Origin: Lumbricus terrestris
Lineage: Eukaryota; Annelida; Clitellata; Crassiclitellata; Lumbricidae
Direction of reading: 5' to 3'
Assembly (NCBI GenBank): GCA_949752735.1
Contig: OX457044.1
Coordinates: 20,094,021 to 20,158,020, forward strand
DNA: 64,000 nt
Both the position numbers and the translations under genes were made by a program. The notes beneath the pieces were generated by a model. It made no database searches and was not told where the DNA came from. It worked only from the letters and a program-made list of their open reading frames with translations. Below are positions 43,358 through 54,901 of this stretch, in pieces; the stretch's first letter is position 1, and each line of letters opens with the position of its first letter.

Positions 43358-43630
43358 TGCGATTTCCACCGCTTGAGGCGCGTTTGTAGATTAAAAGCAT
43401 CGTCAGGCGTAGAACATGCGGTACACTGCTCATGAACGCTGTGTATTGAAAGATTGCTGCACGGTATGGCATTACTATTGAGGAACGCGTTGAAACGGAG
43501 ACCCCACTGCTCAATGTTCATGCACCACCACGCATGGGACATTGGAAGTAGCCTACATGCGTTCCTTTGAAAGTCTTCATGCATATACCCTTTCTCACAT
43601 AAACCACTTCAACCACCGAACCTCAATCTG
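43358..43630. repeat. ~270-base repeat, uninterrupted copy
   Basis: It runs from CGATTTCCACCGCTTGAGGC through TTGAAAGATTG to CACTTCAA-CAC-GAACCTCAAT. The same unit occurs at 44757-45295, where it is split by a LINE end. Confidence 0.8.
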
Positions 43631-43670
43631 ATTAGAATAGATATAATATATCTATTGCACCTCAAAGTTA

Positions 43671-43903
43671 AAGTGTGCCTGGACGGTCATGGATGGCGTC
43701 CAGGCACTGATTTTAAAATCTGTTCAGCAACTTCAGCGTCCTGCCACTTATTTGGCCCGCACAACAGGAGAGGTAAGAAACGTCCAGGCATATCTTTTTC
43801 TACACTTTAAGCACTGGACATATTTGGCAGGACGCTGAACAGATTTTAAAACAAGTGCCTGGACGCCATCCATGACCGTCCAGGCACACTTTAAGCCCTG
43901 TAT
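43671..43903. mobile_element. Composite of two CAGTGCTTAAAGTGT-family MITEs
   Basis: An inverted copy (43671-43814) is joined to the right half of a direct copy (43815-43903), which ends CACACTTTAAGCCCTG. The pair forms a long imperfect hairpin. Confidence 0.7.
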
Positions 43904-44639
43904 ATATCTAATTATGCCAGACAGTTAATTAGAAATGAAAACCAAAGTTAATGGTAGGCAGCCCTGTGTTATACCTAAAAAGCTTGAGGTTACGTGTTTC
44001 TATCGCCATGTAGTGGGTAAGCGAAAATTTGTGAAAGTCCAAGTTAGGTGCAATACATAATACGTTTCATATGAGCATATTTAACATTATGCATACACTA
44101 TACTGGCTGAGGAAAGCTCGCTGTTACCCTCACCCACCCTCACAAGCTGTTTAAAAGCCCGGCAACGTACACCGCCCACGGCGATTACAAACGTTAGCTA
44201 AACATTTGGCGAAAATTGCTTTTCTCTCTGCCGACACCAGACTTGAAGTCTTAAGACACGAATTTTGGCATGAGTAAACACAAATAGCTAAGTTATAAAA
44301 GATTATTCTTGTGTGCTATTTGAGTTATGCTTACAGATAATTTCCTGCTACTTATACATTCCGAGACAGAGCTGTCAATGTTGTTGGCTGAGAGATTATT
44401 ACGCAAACAATTATAATAAGCAACAACGGTCTGGCGTCAGCAGAGAAACGCGTGGAAACGGCGTTTCCAGTGCTCTCAAAATTCCTTAATACGGCGGTAT
44501 AAGACCTGGTCTTATAAAAACCGTTTAGTTCATTGAAGATAAAACGTACTTCTGTAAATGACGTGGCCTAAGTTAGGCTACCTAGAACCACGACCTGCCT
44601 AGCGTACGGCCGCCAGGACATTAGTTAAAACGTCATCGC
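43904..44639. other. Intergenic DNA, no gene recognised
   Basis: Mixed sequence without open frames of note. Confidence 0.4.
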
Positions 44640-44725
44640 TATTATGACGTCATGTCATGTCATGTCATGTCATAACACCGTTGTCGCATCGCGACGGTTG
44701 GCCAGACAAACGCTTTGTGTCGCAG
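44640..44725 (+). repeat. (GTCAT)n plus GTTGTCGCATCGCGACGG
   Basis: Inverted partner of 37479-37570. Here it also carries TGACGTCATGTCATGTCAT. Confidence 0.75.
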
Positions 44726-44756
44726 AGGCCCCTTCACTCAGTACGAATCATCTTGA

Positions 44757-45295
44757 GTACGATTTCCACCGCTTGAGGCGCGTTTGTTGGTTAGATGTTC
44801 GCTTATCGTCAGGCGTGGAACAGTACACTGAGGTTAGCGCTCATGAATGCTATGTATTGAAAGATTGTTGTACGATAATTAAGGCATTACTAGAGGAACG
44901 CGCTGAAACATAGATCCCACTGCTTACCACCAAGCATGGGGCATTGGAAGTACATTAAAACTCTTCATAGGTCCCTATGCTCGGCTGATAGGGGAGTGCT
45001 CTTGGTCCCGTTTGCTCGTACCACCATCATGCAGAGTCGTGCTTTTTCTGAGGTTGGCACGGTGGTATGGAATGCCCTCCCATTTGAGCTGCGCCTGTTC
45101 CCTAGATCACGCTCTGACACATCCTATAGGCCTAAGCACTTAAAAACTGTTCTGTTTGACCGTGCTGGAGTCGGGAGCGCCTCTGAGTAGTTTCATTGAA
45201 GAGGCGCTATGAAAATACTTGAATGAATGAATGAATGAATGAATGAATACCCCTTTCTCACATAAACCACTTCAATCACTGAACCTCAATCTAGC
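44757..45295. repeat. ~270-base repeat, copy split by a LINE end
   Basis: It matches 43358-43630 up to GGCATTGGAAGTA and resumes at CCCTTTCTCACATAAACCAC (45249). The intervening bases are the LINE fragment 44969-45248. Confidence 0.8.
44969..45248 (+). mobile_element. 5'-truncated LINE 3' end with (ATGA)n tail
   Basis: The frame encodes DRGVLLVPFARTT, RAFSEVGTVVWNALPFELR and LKTVLFDRAGVGSASE then stop. The tail has TTGAAGAGGCGCTATGAAAA and (ATGA)n to 45248. The last codons, GTCGGGAGCGCCTCTGAGTAG with the tail, also occur in the SINEs. Confidence 0.8.
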
Positions 45296-45308
45296 TTATT
45301 TCTTTTTG

Positions 45309-45533
45309 GGCGAAACTGCAGTATCGGGGACCGAAGCATACACAATATCTTAGTATCATATCATATAGTATCTAATGGCGGCACTAACCCTATCACTAAC
45401 CCTAACCGACCCTCACGACGTCTAACCTGAACCTAACCGACCTTCACGACGCATATTCTGCCCCTAACCGACCCTCACGACGCCTAACCTGACCCTAACC
45501 GACACATACGGTCTCCGATACTGCAGTTATGCC
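45309..45533. mobile_element. MITE with telomere-like CTAACCCTAACCG interior, copy A
   Basis: The ends GGCGAAACTGCAGTATCGGG and CCGATACTGCAGTTATGCC are inverted, and flanks TCTTTTTG and TCCTTTTG match 7/8. The interior is made of CCTAACC-GACCCTCACGACG units. A short copy is at 59736-59847. Confidence 0.8.
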
Positions 45534-45912
45534 TCCTTTTGCTGCATTTTTCATGTCTTGCATGATTTCGCCATAAAATTGTTCCGTGAATGCGAAATAC
45601 GCATCTTTTTCAAAGTTACTGCTAAGTGTGCTTTGACAAGGGAAAATTGAAGCGGCCTATAATAACTTCGCTACACGGTAGGCTATTGTAATTATCGACT
45701 GGATGGCTATTTCGTTTACTATTTTGTGCTGAGACATATTACGGGCATAACGTCGCTGTCGGCGCAGATTACTCATATAAATTATATTGGAAGATAATTT
45801 GCCTGGTCGTAGCTCGGATATTACTTCTCAGAGACGATGAGCATCAACATTCAACAGCCTTACAAATGATTCGTTGCACCTCGATAGAGCGTCACGAGAA
45901 GAGGTGTGTTGA
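45534..45912. other. Intergenic DNA, nothing recognised
   Basis: No frame or repeat was identified. Confidence 0.4.
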
Positions 45913-46200
45913 GTGAGAGAGAGATGGAGAGAGAGAGAGACAGACAGACAGACAGATAGACAGACAGAGACAGAGACAGAGACAGAGACAGACAGAGAGA
46001 GACAGAGAGAGACAGAGAGACAGAGACAGAAACAGAGACAGAGACAGAGACAGAGACAGAGACAGAGACAGAGAGACAGAGACAGAGAAAGAGAAAGAGA
46101 GAGAGAGAAAGAGAGAGAGAGAAAGAGAGACAGAGAAAGAGAGAGAGAGAAAGAGAGAGAGAGAGAAAGAAAGAGAGAGACAGAGACAGAGAGAGAGACT
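45913..46200. repeat. (GAGACA)n/(GAGAGAAA)n purine-rich microsatellite
   Basis: About 290 bases of almost pure purine (plus strand) with C interruptions. Long Arg/Glu or Ser/Leu frames here are repeat products. Confidence 0.92.
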
Positions 46201-46374
46201 AAGTTTCCCCCCAAACCATGTCGGTCTGTGTGTGTCTTACGTTCGGGCACTTTTAGCACAGAATGGAGGAAGGAGAAAGAGACGCAGAGGTTTTCAGCCA
46301 ATAGTGACTATGAGTAAAAATGCAGTCAAGAACGATATCATATAAATTATAAATGCCATGCAACCAGTGGCGGA

Positions 46375-46674
46375 TCCAGAACGTTTCGAAGGGGCGGAGG
46401 CCAAAATTTTCGGTCTTAGGCAACGCTAAATTTCATCTATAGCCGCCGGAAAATCTGATGACTTTTGTGGTCGTTTATCCGATTCTCACGGAAAATATAC
46501 CATTTTCCGCCAAAAAGGTGACGACCTTTTTAAAGACTACTTTTGTAAAGGGTCTGCCGAACTGATGGGGGGGGAGGACAACGTCCACTTTTCACACCAA
46601 ACTGGCGGGTGAAAAATAAAGAATTTTCTAAATGGAGGGGCCATGGCCGGATTGACCCCCTGGATCCGCCCCTG
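46375..46674. mobile_element. MITE, CAGTGGCGGATCC family, copy B
   Basis: It begins CAGTGGCGGATCCAGAA and ends CTGGATCCGCCCCTG, with related copies at 18426 and 56215. No target duplication is evident. Confidence 0.75.
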
Positions 46675-46899
46675 ATCATTAGTCCCATGATATCAATGCA
46701 CTCTCAAAAGATTAACCAGCGACATAAAGAAGACTGTTTTCTTCAATTGTTCATTGCTGAAAGTAGGGCTATTACAGAATTCGACGAACTCATCAATTCT
46801 TGTAATATGACCCATACAAGAAATTTTGCCTAAACCAAGCAAAACCAACCACATGAGAGAGGAAAATTACACTTTTTGCCGACGAAATAACGCCTGGTC

Positions 46900-47106
46900 C
46901 TAATCGCAGTCATAATTTCTAAACTGCTTAACCGTCACTCGAACGCCAGGTGAGAGCACCAGATTATTCACGAGCGCTGCACTAAGGCCAGACACATAAT
47001 TATGTTGGGGTTTGCACTCTTGTGACCTATTTGTTCTGACAGTAATTTGCCTGTCAACATCGTCAATTGCGTCTCGGATGAGTATAGTCCTTTTATGAGG
47101 TGCCAT
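46900..47106 (-). other. Small open frame of 68 codons, uncertain
   Basis: It begins with ATG, has normal composition (MAPHKRTILIRDAIDD at the start, LVLSPGVRVTVKQF near the end) and a TAG stop. I do not recognise it. It may be a relic of an element or an isolated exon. Confidence 0.2.
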
Positions 47107-47254
47107 ATTAAATTCGTAATGAATGAGCTATGTTATAGCCTGCCGAATCAGTAGCTGCCTTGCAAGAAATGACCATGAGTCCATGACGGTGAAACTAGGA
47201 TATCTCCAGATCCTGCTAACAACGTTGCTACGAGGTCAAAGGCCTAAACTGAAT

Positions 47255-48003
47255 CGGTCCTAGGTCGATTGGTCCTAGGTCAATTGGTCATAGGCTGATC
47301 GGTCATATGCAGCAAGCCTATGTTTAAAACAAATAAACCGTTGGCGATATTGGTAACCTTCTTTACGCTGTTGCTTGTAGGCATCAATTAGGGGCAATTA
47401 GCGTTGGTAGACAACTACAATAACTGCCAATCAAGAAACTTACGAAGATAATTACTTGAAGGAGTGAACTGACTTCAAATAAATGAACTTATACTTGGAT
47501 GTGGAGGTTCCTTTCTGGACTGCAGAGAGATTGTGTGAAGCAGAAAACAGCCTTCTTCCAGGGTGTTCGTGGCGTTGAGCAACCGACGGAAAAACCGACA
47601 TCCTCACATCCTATCTCCGTGCCGTGTCGTACGTCTCTTTTAAGTAGTAAAATATATATGGAAGTGGACATCTAAGGTAGTGAACAATCTTCTAGTGGAC
47701 ATATAAAGTACATGTAGTGAACAATGTTGCAATTAAGCAGTTTCACGTTTTTTATATTCTTTTATTTTTCAATTACATGACCTAGTCAAATGTTTGTTTG
47801 TGTTAAATAAGTATTTATCTTTCTATAACTTCACTCGACTAATTTAACTTGTAACTTGTTATGACCAATAGACCATATGACCAATGGTCCAAATAACAAA
47901 GAGGCCCTATGACCAATCAGTCTATGACAAATCAGCCTATGACCAATCATCCCATGACCAATCAACCTATGACAAATCAGTCTATGACCAATGGTCCGTA
48001 CAC
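47255..48003. mobile_element. Probable element flanked by inverted GGTC(A/C)TAGG / CCTATGACC short repeats
   Basis: The left side (47255-47312) has four units of CGGTCCTAGGTCGATTGGTC. The right side (47862-48003) has about nine units of CTATGACCAATC in the opposite sense. The middle (47313-47861) is unrelated. The layout resembles 21532-22009, but no target duplication was found. Confidence 0.45.
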
Positions 48004-48262
48004 CACTGAAGCCTATAGCTTCCGCGATGTAAACGTAGGCATTTACAACTCATTTTATTTGTGGCATTAACCCTCGTATGGGACGATATAGCCTCAGATA
48101 GAGGCATTTCGATATCAACCTCTTATTTGGGCTTCCTTCCAGTTCTTGAGATGCGATTCCTCCAATTTTATATTGCTTGTGTCTGCACGTGTCTCAGCTC
48201 AGAAAGAGAAAGTAGTGATAAGACTGAATAAAATGCTAGTGATGTGACCATTTTATCCTTCA
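48004..48262. other. Possible promoter side of the broken TLR gene
   Basis: AT-rich, no clear motif. Confidence 0.25.
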
Positions 48263-49764
48263 GTGCGCAACGTCGCTGCTGCATCCTGGCATCCTGTCAA
48301 TTCGCTCATGCAATTGTTGACTATAGCAGCAGTTGCAGGTATGAATGTACAATTTTTTCGCATATCTGGTTGGGTATTTGTGCAAATCTGTTCATTTTGC
48401 GAGACCGACTCGAATAGGACAGAGGGGAAACAATTATCTAGTGGAGATGGACCATGTTACGATACTTGTCTGGAGGATTGCAAATATATACACGCGCGTG
48501 GGTTTCTGCAAGTTGTGTGCCAAGGTGTAGACTGCTGACTGCAGGTACATTCCAGATAGGATCCTACGCAACGTATCGAGCCTCATTTTTGTTGAAAACA
48601 TTATGTACACCTTGAATGCAGGAACGTTGGAGAAGCTTACAGAATTAAAAGAGCTTGACTTAGGTAGTACGGTAACTGTATCAGGACGTTTGAACCTGAC
48701 ACATTCAAGAGACAGGGCAAGCGTAAGCGACTCGACCTCGGTGCCAACCGCTTTGAGAGATTCCCTGAACTGCTTTTCAAACCGTTGTTGAACCTCGAGA
48801 TACTAGACTTGTCAAAAACTATGCGCTTTCTACATTTCGAACTCCGACTGGTTTAGCACTCTCACACATTGGGAAATTACGCCTATGTCCTGAACCAACT
48901 GAACCGAATTGAAAAGTACAACTCGAGCAGAGTCAGGCTACGGTTACCGAAACTGAGAGAAAGGCATTTGGAGTACAACAGCATTGAACGAATCGATGCA
49001 GATGATCTGGAAGGTCTCAGGTGTCCTAAACATTATTTTTGATTGAAAATCGTATCCGTTTCATCGTAAATGGTGATTCTATAAACACTTGAAAAAGCTT
49101 AGGTATTTAGATCTTGACGGCAACCCTCTATTTGAACTAAGAAGTCGCTCACTTCCGTCCAGTTCACTTCTAGTCTTGAATATAATCAACACCGGATTGT
49201 TCGTGAAGCATTATTCATCCAAAAATCCGTTAAATATGAACAGCTCCATCCTAACTCTTGACCTAAGTGGCATCAATCTCAACACCCATCTGCTCAACAA
49301 ATTCGTTATATATATTACGGGCACTGAGAAGCCTCAACATTAGTCACAACAGCGTTGAAATACTTAAGAGCGAAACGTTTCAGAATCTGTCATCGTTAGA
49401 GGAACTACGGGCGGCAAATAACACTCTTACTCAGATGAGCGACTCGTCCCTTCCACGAAAACTGTGGACCCAGCTGAAGATTCTCGACCTCTCTGGAAAT
49501 CCCTTCAGATGCGATTGCAAACTGATCGAATTTAGTCAGTGGATAAAGGCGAAGAATTTCAGGTACTCCAAAGGGTTGCTCAACAGCATGCAGGGTGTTA
49601 CATATAATTATGAGAAAAGAATAGCCTATCGTATCCGGTTCTAAGAGTTGAGATTCAAGTGAAGCTGGTTTGGTAGAAAAGAATGACTGGCTTCTTCGCG
49701 ATTCGACTGCAGCAGTAGCCTATTTCTTGTTTCCTTTCTGTCATCTTTTGCAACCACTCTGCAC

Positions 49765-49960
<196 letters not shown>

Positions 49961-50072
49961 ATATATATATATATATATATATATTATAACTTGAACTATC
50001 AAGTATCAACCAGCAGCCTGTGCATGTAGGCCCTACTTCGATATATAGAAGGTAGGCCTAATGGCTAGGGCT

Positions 50073-50834
50073 GCCAACTCTTGATTTCGCCATTCCGGGA
50101 CGCCCGCAGTCACTAGGTCCTATAGATATGGCATTTATACCAATTTACACTGTCCATGCAGTGTGTCCACATAGCCTATATTGCTATGTTTCAGACCTTG
50201 CAACCCGTCGAGTTCTTCGCTCGGCTGCAACGGGTGAGCTTTTGGTTCCGCGAGCTCGCACTTCTATCAAACAGCGCCGAGCCTTTTCTGTTGTTGGTTC
50301 CGCTATCTGGAATGGTCTCCCACTAACCTTGCGACTTAATAAGCCTAGGCTAAATTCCCCTGCATTTTTTAAGTATCTCGAATCCTATTTTTTAGCTGTG
50401 GCTGGGCCGGAAGCGCCTCTGAGTAGGTTTCTTGAAGAGGCGCTATATACATTCTCGAAATGAATGAATGAATGAATTGCATATATAGACACAATGTCAT
50501 GGAAAAATCAACACGTCATCTCTCAAAATGCATTACAACGGACTAACAGTAGGCCTACAAAGGACACAATAGGTTACTTAGTGTCAGTGATTTGTAAGGT
50601 TTTCAAGACTTGAACCCAGCGCTGTCCAGCATTCGATGTTCAGCCAGCAGCGTTAGGTTTAGCAGCACAGAATGCAAAATTATCACACAACTTGCCGAGT
50701 TTAGTGTGAAAAATGACAACAATTTTTCTACCACAAATTCCGGGACAATTTGAGATCAATCCGGGACACGGGACGCATAGGGCCGATTCCTGGACTGTCC
50801 CGGTGAATCCGGAATGGTTGGCAGCCCTACAGTA
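50073..50834. mobile_element. hAT-like element (AGGGCTGCCAAC ends) with nested LINE fragment
   Basis: The left end AGGGCTGCCAACTCTTG and right end GGTTGGCAGCCCTACAG are inverted. TAATGGCTAG occurs at both outer edges (about 50060 and 50835). CCGGGAC words recur inside. A LINE end (50128-50478) lies in the interior. Confidence 0.65.
50128..50478 (+). mobile_element. 5'-truncated LINE 3' end with (ATGA)n tail
   Basis: It encodes RRVLRSAATGELLVPRARTS, RAFSVVGSAIWNGLPLTLR and FFKYLESYFLAVAG. The tail reads GGAAGCGCCTCTGAGTAGG, TTGAAGAGGCGCTATA and (ATGA)n. One base is missing relative to the copy at 44969, so the stop is out of frame. Confidence 0.8.
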
Positions 50835-51466
50835 ATGGCTAGCATAGTGACAGTGATTGCCAATATTTATTAATAAGAAACTAACTAATTACCAATTAAA
50901 ATAACTTGTTAGTTACTTCCAATTCTAATTATCAAATAAAGTAGCGTTGTCGTGTTTTATAAGTCTAATCAATTGGCAGACTAATTTTTAAAATCTAATT
51001 CCAAGTTTGTGGCCTGATTCTAATCGATGTTAGGCCTATATCATTTTTATTATTAGTTTCATTTTTATCTTACTTATTTCATTTCATGTTTACCCTTTAC
51101 TAGATGTTTCAATCGCAGCCAATAGCATAAACATAAATCATGTGTGCAGAGGCTATGGCATTTTCTGTGACGTGTGTCGAAGTTTTGCTATAGCCTATTC
51201 AGGCAGCCGCTTCTTGAAGACAGCCACTTTAGGTTTTAAAGATGTCTTTTCGAAGATAAAAATTTTCTTTAATTTCGACACCTTATGAAATTGTATTACA
51301 TAAAAATATCTGAATATAAAGTAAAATTCTTGAAGAATGCTATACCCGTAAACCGGTGGTGGTGGTGGTATTGAGGGTGGCGCGGTGGTGGTGGTGTTGA
51401 AAGCGGTGGTGGACTGTGGTGGTGGTAGTGGCGGTAGTAGTGGTGGCGGCGGCCGAGTTGGTTGTA

Positions 51467-51497
<31 letters not shown>

Positions 51498-51567
51498 CGA
51501 CGATAATAATAACGATAATAATAATACTAATAATAATAGTCATAATAATAATAATAATAATAAATAA
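50835..51567. other. Intergenic DNA ending in GGT and GAT/AAT microsatellites
   Basis: Positions 51355-51455 are GGT/GGC-rich; 51466-51565 are (GAT)n then (AAT)n and lead directly into the retroelement at 51568. The first part is plain AT-rich DNA. Confidence 0.6.
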
Positions 51568-52840
51568 TAGCCTGGCTCGGTTCTACCATTTATTGAGAGA
51601 GGGCCTTTCAACCATCCTGAACGTGGACCTCGACGACGACCGCTGGCTCCAGGCTTCTCTGCCGGTGAGAGATGGTGGCCTTGGAGTTCGTTGTGCATCA
51701 ACGGTGGCACTTTCTGCCTTTCTGGCTTCTGCCGCTAGCACGAGCGAACTTCAGGCTTGCATCCTACCTACAGAGTTAGCTGATGCCCCATATGTTCTTG
51801 CAGACTCAGCTCTCAATGCATGGATTACCCTGACAGGCTCAGATCCACCAACTGGAGCAGCATCTCACAGCCAAAAGGAGTGAGATTCTAGATTCACTGA
51901 AAAGGCATGGACGGGTCTCCTCGAGTCCACCAGTGTCCCATGCGACCGCGCTCGTCTGCTAGCTTCGAGAGCCCCTCATTCTGGAGACTGGATGCTCGCT
52001 CCCCCTGTAACTGCACTGGGCCTGCGCCTCTCAGATGAGGAGATACGGTTTGCAGTTGGTGTCAGACTAGGAACGTCGCTTTGCGAACCTCATGTGTGTC
52101 ACCACTGCCGAGGGAATGTCGACGCGAGAGGATTGCATGGACTGGTATGCAAAGGAGGAAGCGGCAAGCACCACAGACATAACATGATCAATGACGTCAT
52201 ATGGAGAGCTCTTGGACGGGCGAAAATCCCGTCACACAAAGAACCCCTCGGTCTGCTAAGAGAAGACGGAAAGCGACCGGACGGCGGGACAATCATCCCT
52301 TGGTCACGGGGTCGATGCCTGGCATGGGATGTGACAGTGCCCGACACTTTCGCCCTGTCTCACCTTCCACACACATCAATCGGAGCTGGCGAAGCCGCCG
52401 AACGCGCAGCTGCGTCGAAAAATATCAAGTATTTCACCATAACCAATACCCACGCGTTTGTGGCGGTCGCCTTGGAGACCGGCGGCGCTTGGTGCAAAGA
52501 AGGACTGGATTTTATTTCTGATTTGGGGAGGAGAATTGCTGCCGCTACCCATGACCCTATGGAAACGTCATACTTGTTCCAACGGATTTCTGTGGCTCTT
52601 CAGCGGGGGAACGCCATCTGCCTCTCCGGAACATTGCCACCGCTCCCCGATCGACACGAGAAGGAGATTTACAATCTGGCAAAACGAGCCGTGGAACGAC
52701 AGAAGGAAGCGACCTGCAGCAGATGAGACTATGTGGCACATTAATATGTCGATATAGCCTAGACATTAGGGTGGTTCGAATGTAATGGACAAAACACTTT
52801 TTCTTGAATAAATGTTCATAATAATAAAAAATAATAAAAA
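51568..52840 (+). pseudogene. 3' half of an RLE-type retroelement polyprotein
   Basis: One frame (51568-52726) carries a reverse-transcriptase thumb-like part (RWLQASLPVRDGGLGVR), then LGLRLSDEEIRFAVGVRLG and a Cys/His motif (CHHC, VDARGLHGLVC, HHRH). Next is a possible PD-(D/E)XK nuclease core, KRPDG then CLAWDVTVPDTF, and finally ETSYLFQRISVALQRGN. Related unnamed proteins occur in many invertebrate genomes. A stop at 51881 breaks it and the fingers/palm of the polymerase are absent, so it is a 5'-truncated relic. The 3' side ends at GAATAAATG and AAT repeats (52806-52866). Confidence 0.7.
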
Positions 52841-53058
52841 ATAAATAATAATAATAATAATAATAATGACGATAATGCATATTATTATATTATTATAAAA
52901 TGTGTGCAGATCAAGACAAAGCGTTTCAAGGAGGTCCAGACCAAACAGGACTACTCCTACGACGCCTTCATAAGCTAACGTGAATCCGACTCCAGATCCA
53001 TGGGTCATACGTCAACATTGGTCTACAATGCATTCGATTATCTGGGGACCTATTAACC

Positions 53059-53504
53059 CAGTATTTAAACTAGTCACTCTTGGGGGAATTCAGGTTTGTG
53101 AGGGTTGCGAAAAAACGGCCTAGACACTGAAGACACCATTTGACCGGACGTTTTTCGGTCGACCCTTTTTAGCCTCTCTCCCAAAATTTCCGAGAAACTT
53201 ACCAATTCGGGCACTTTAAAATATGAAGACCACTTTTTAGTATTTGTGCCAAATTTTCACAAAAAAACATACTGATTCCGGTTGTAGCCTAAATGTTCTT
53301 AAGATATCAGTGCTGCGGCTCTGTCGAATGTTTCTAAAGGGGAAATTTCACATACATTTTTCTTGGGTGGTGTTGGGGAAATGCTGCATGTAGCATTTTT
53401 TAGGAGGAATGGTACATACTGTATATACATGCGATCAACGCCTCAAGATTATTTTGGAGGACGTCATTCCTGGGCCCCCAGAGACGTCTATAGATTAATC
53501 ACTG
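53059..53504. mobile_element. Diverged relative of the CAGTGTTTAATCTAG hAT family
   Basis: The left end CAGTATTTAAACTAGTC and right end ATAGATTAATCACTG are inverted and resemble the ends of 2045-3230. GAGACGTCT and runs of C and G lie just inside, as in that family. The interior differs and has no ~92-base array. Confidence 0.65.
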
Positions 53505-53854
53505 TCTATGACCGTTAACAGACCACATGGCACAAATTCCAGCAGCGTTGCTTAGCCCAAACCTATCATGTCGATCATAAATCAGAGACATCTTAGCGTC
53601 TGGACGATAGAGAGGTAGCCTATAATTGATCAAGTTTTGCATGAAGTATTTGTAACTCAAAGCCTTCGGAAGAACTATGATAATATTATTGATACATGTA
53701 AATGTCGGTTTGCAGGACATTGAATATTTCATTTACTATAAACCATAATTATGCTTATAATAAAGCAGATGGCTTAGCCAGGAACTGCTTAACTCTGTTC
53801 CCGTATATCAAGGACATTCAAGCTACGTACAACAAATCACCTTACATAGAATGG

Positions 53855-53894
<40 letters not shown>

Positions 53895-54893
53895 GTGTGT
53901 ACTACCATACTATAGCATATATACGTCGTTAGATTACACGAGAACTTGCAGACACTATGCGTCTTAAATCAGTAACAATAAGAACCACGTTTAAAAGGTT
54001 AACTCAACCATCCATTCGGCAGTTAGCGTTGTGAAACTGATTATTAGGACGTGACGGTGCCTTGCATGGCTGCTGGCAGTTGAATATTACTCCCATAGGC
54101 CTAATACCTGTCACCATCCGGTCACCACTGATTCTGCGTTGTGTCAGTTTAAAAACTAAACGAAGACCATTATTTTTTATTCTATAGACTTTAGATCCAG
54201 TACGACTATAAGTGGTCCATTCATGGCAACTCTCCCCTGCCTCAGATTAAATTTCTGGGATTAGTCATCTATGAACATCTTAGGTGGAATTCAGCCAGAT
54301 AGTGGGAGCTTGTGATGGTTCTTACAGCTCGTTTCAGTATCAAGTGCAGGGATTGAAGGGGAGTTGTGTAGCCTCCTGCCCATATTATGATACCATACAT
54401 AGTTTAGGTAAGGTAGGATAAAGGTAATATAGGGCGTTTAAGCGTATGGGGGAAATAAACTTTTTGAGTCTTTTAATAATTCCAATCGATTTGGCAATCT
54501 TATTTTTGACAAAGTAATATGGGAAGGTCTGCTTTTCAAGTGCGCAACTGAGCTTAAAATCATTAAAATTTCTGCTCTGCCATAGCTGGCGACTGCAACT
54601 CTAACCCGTTCATTTATTTCTCGACATTTCGTCCTGCTTGATTGAAATATCCGGGTCGATCATTGCAAGAAATTAGGTCTTTTTTGCATTTGAATATGTC
54701 TTTCTTGAGACCTATCAAAAAAAGTTCATATGGTGAAGTGGTGACCAAAGAACAACACCTGGAGTCCATAATGCCATCTTTCCACTGAATTTGTTATCCT
54801 AGTGATTCCATGATTTCCATCCATTCGATCGGTGTATTTGATTCCAAAGAGAGATTGGGTATAGATCTAGGCTATATCTATAGATCTAATCAG
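53505..54893. other. Intergenic DNA with (GT)n at 53856-53900
   Basis: The (GT)n microsatellite is clear. No gene was recognised in the rest. Confidence 0.5.
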
Positions 54894-54901
54894 GCATCTG
54901 G

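Noticed and set aside
45828..46317. Long frames of Ser/Leu or Arg/Glu on both strands
   Set aside because: They are products of the (GAGACA)n/(GAGA)n microsatellite.
52099..52347. Minus-strand frame and other frames within the retroelement
   Set aside because: Shadows of the plus-strand polyprotein frame.
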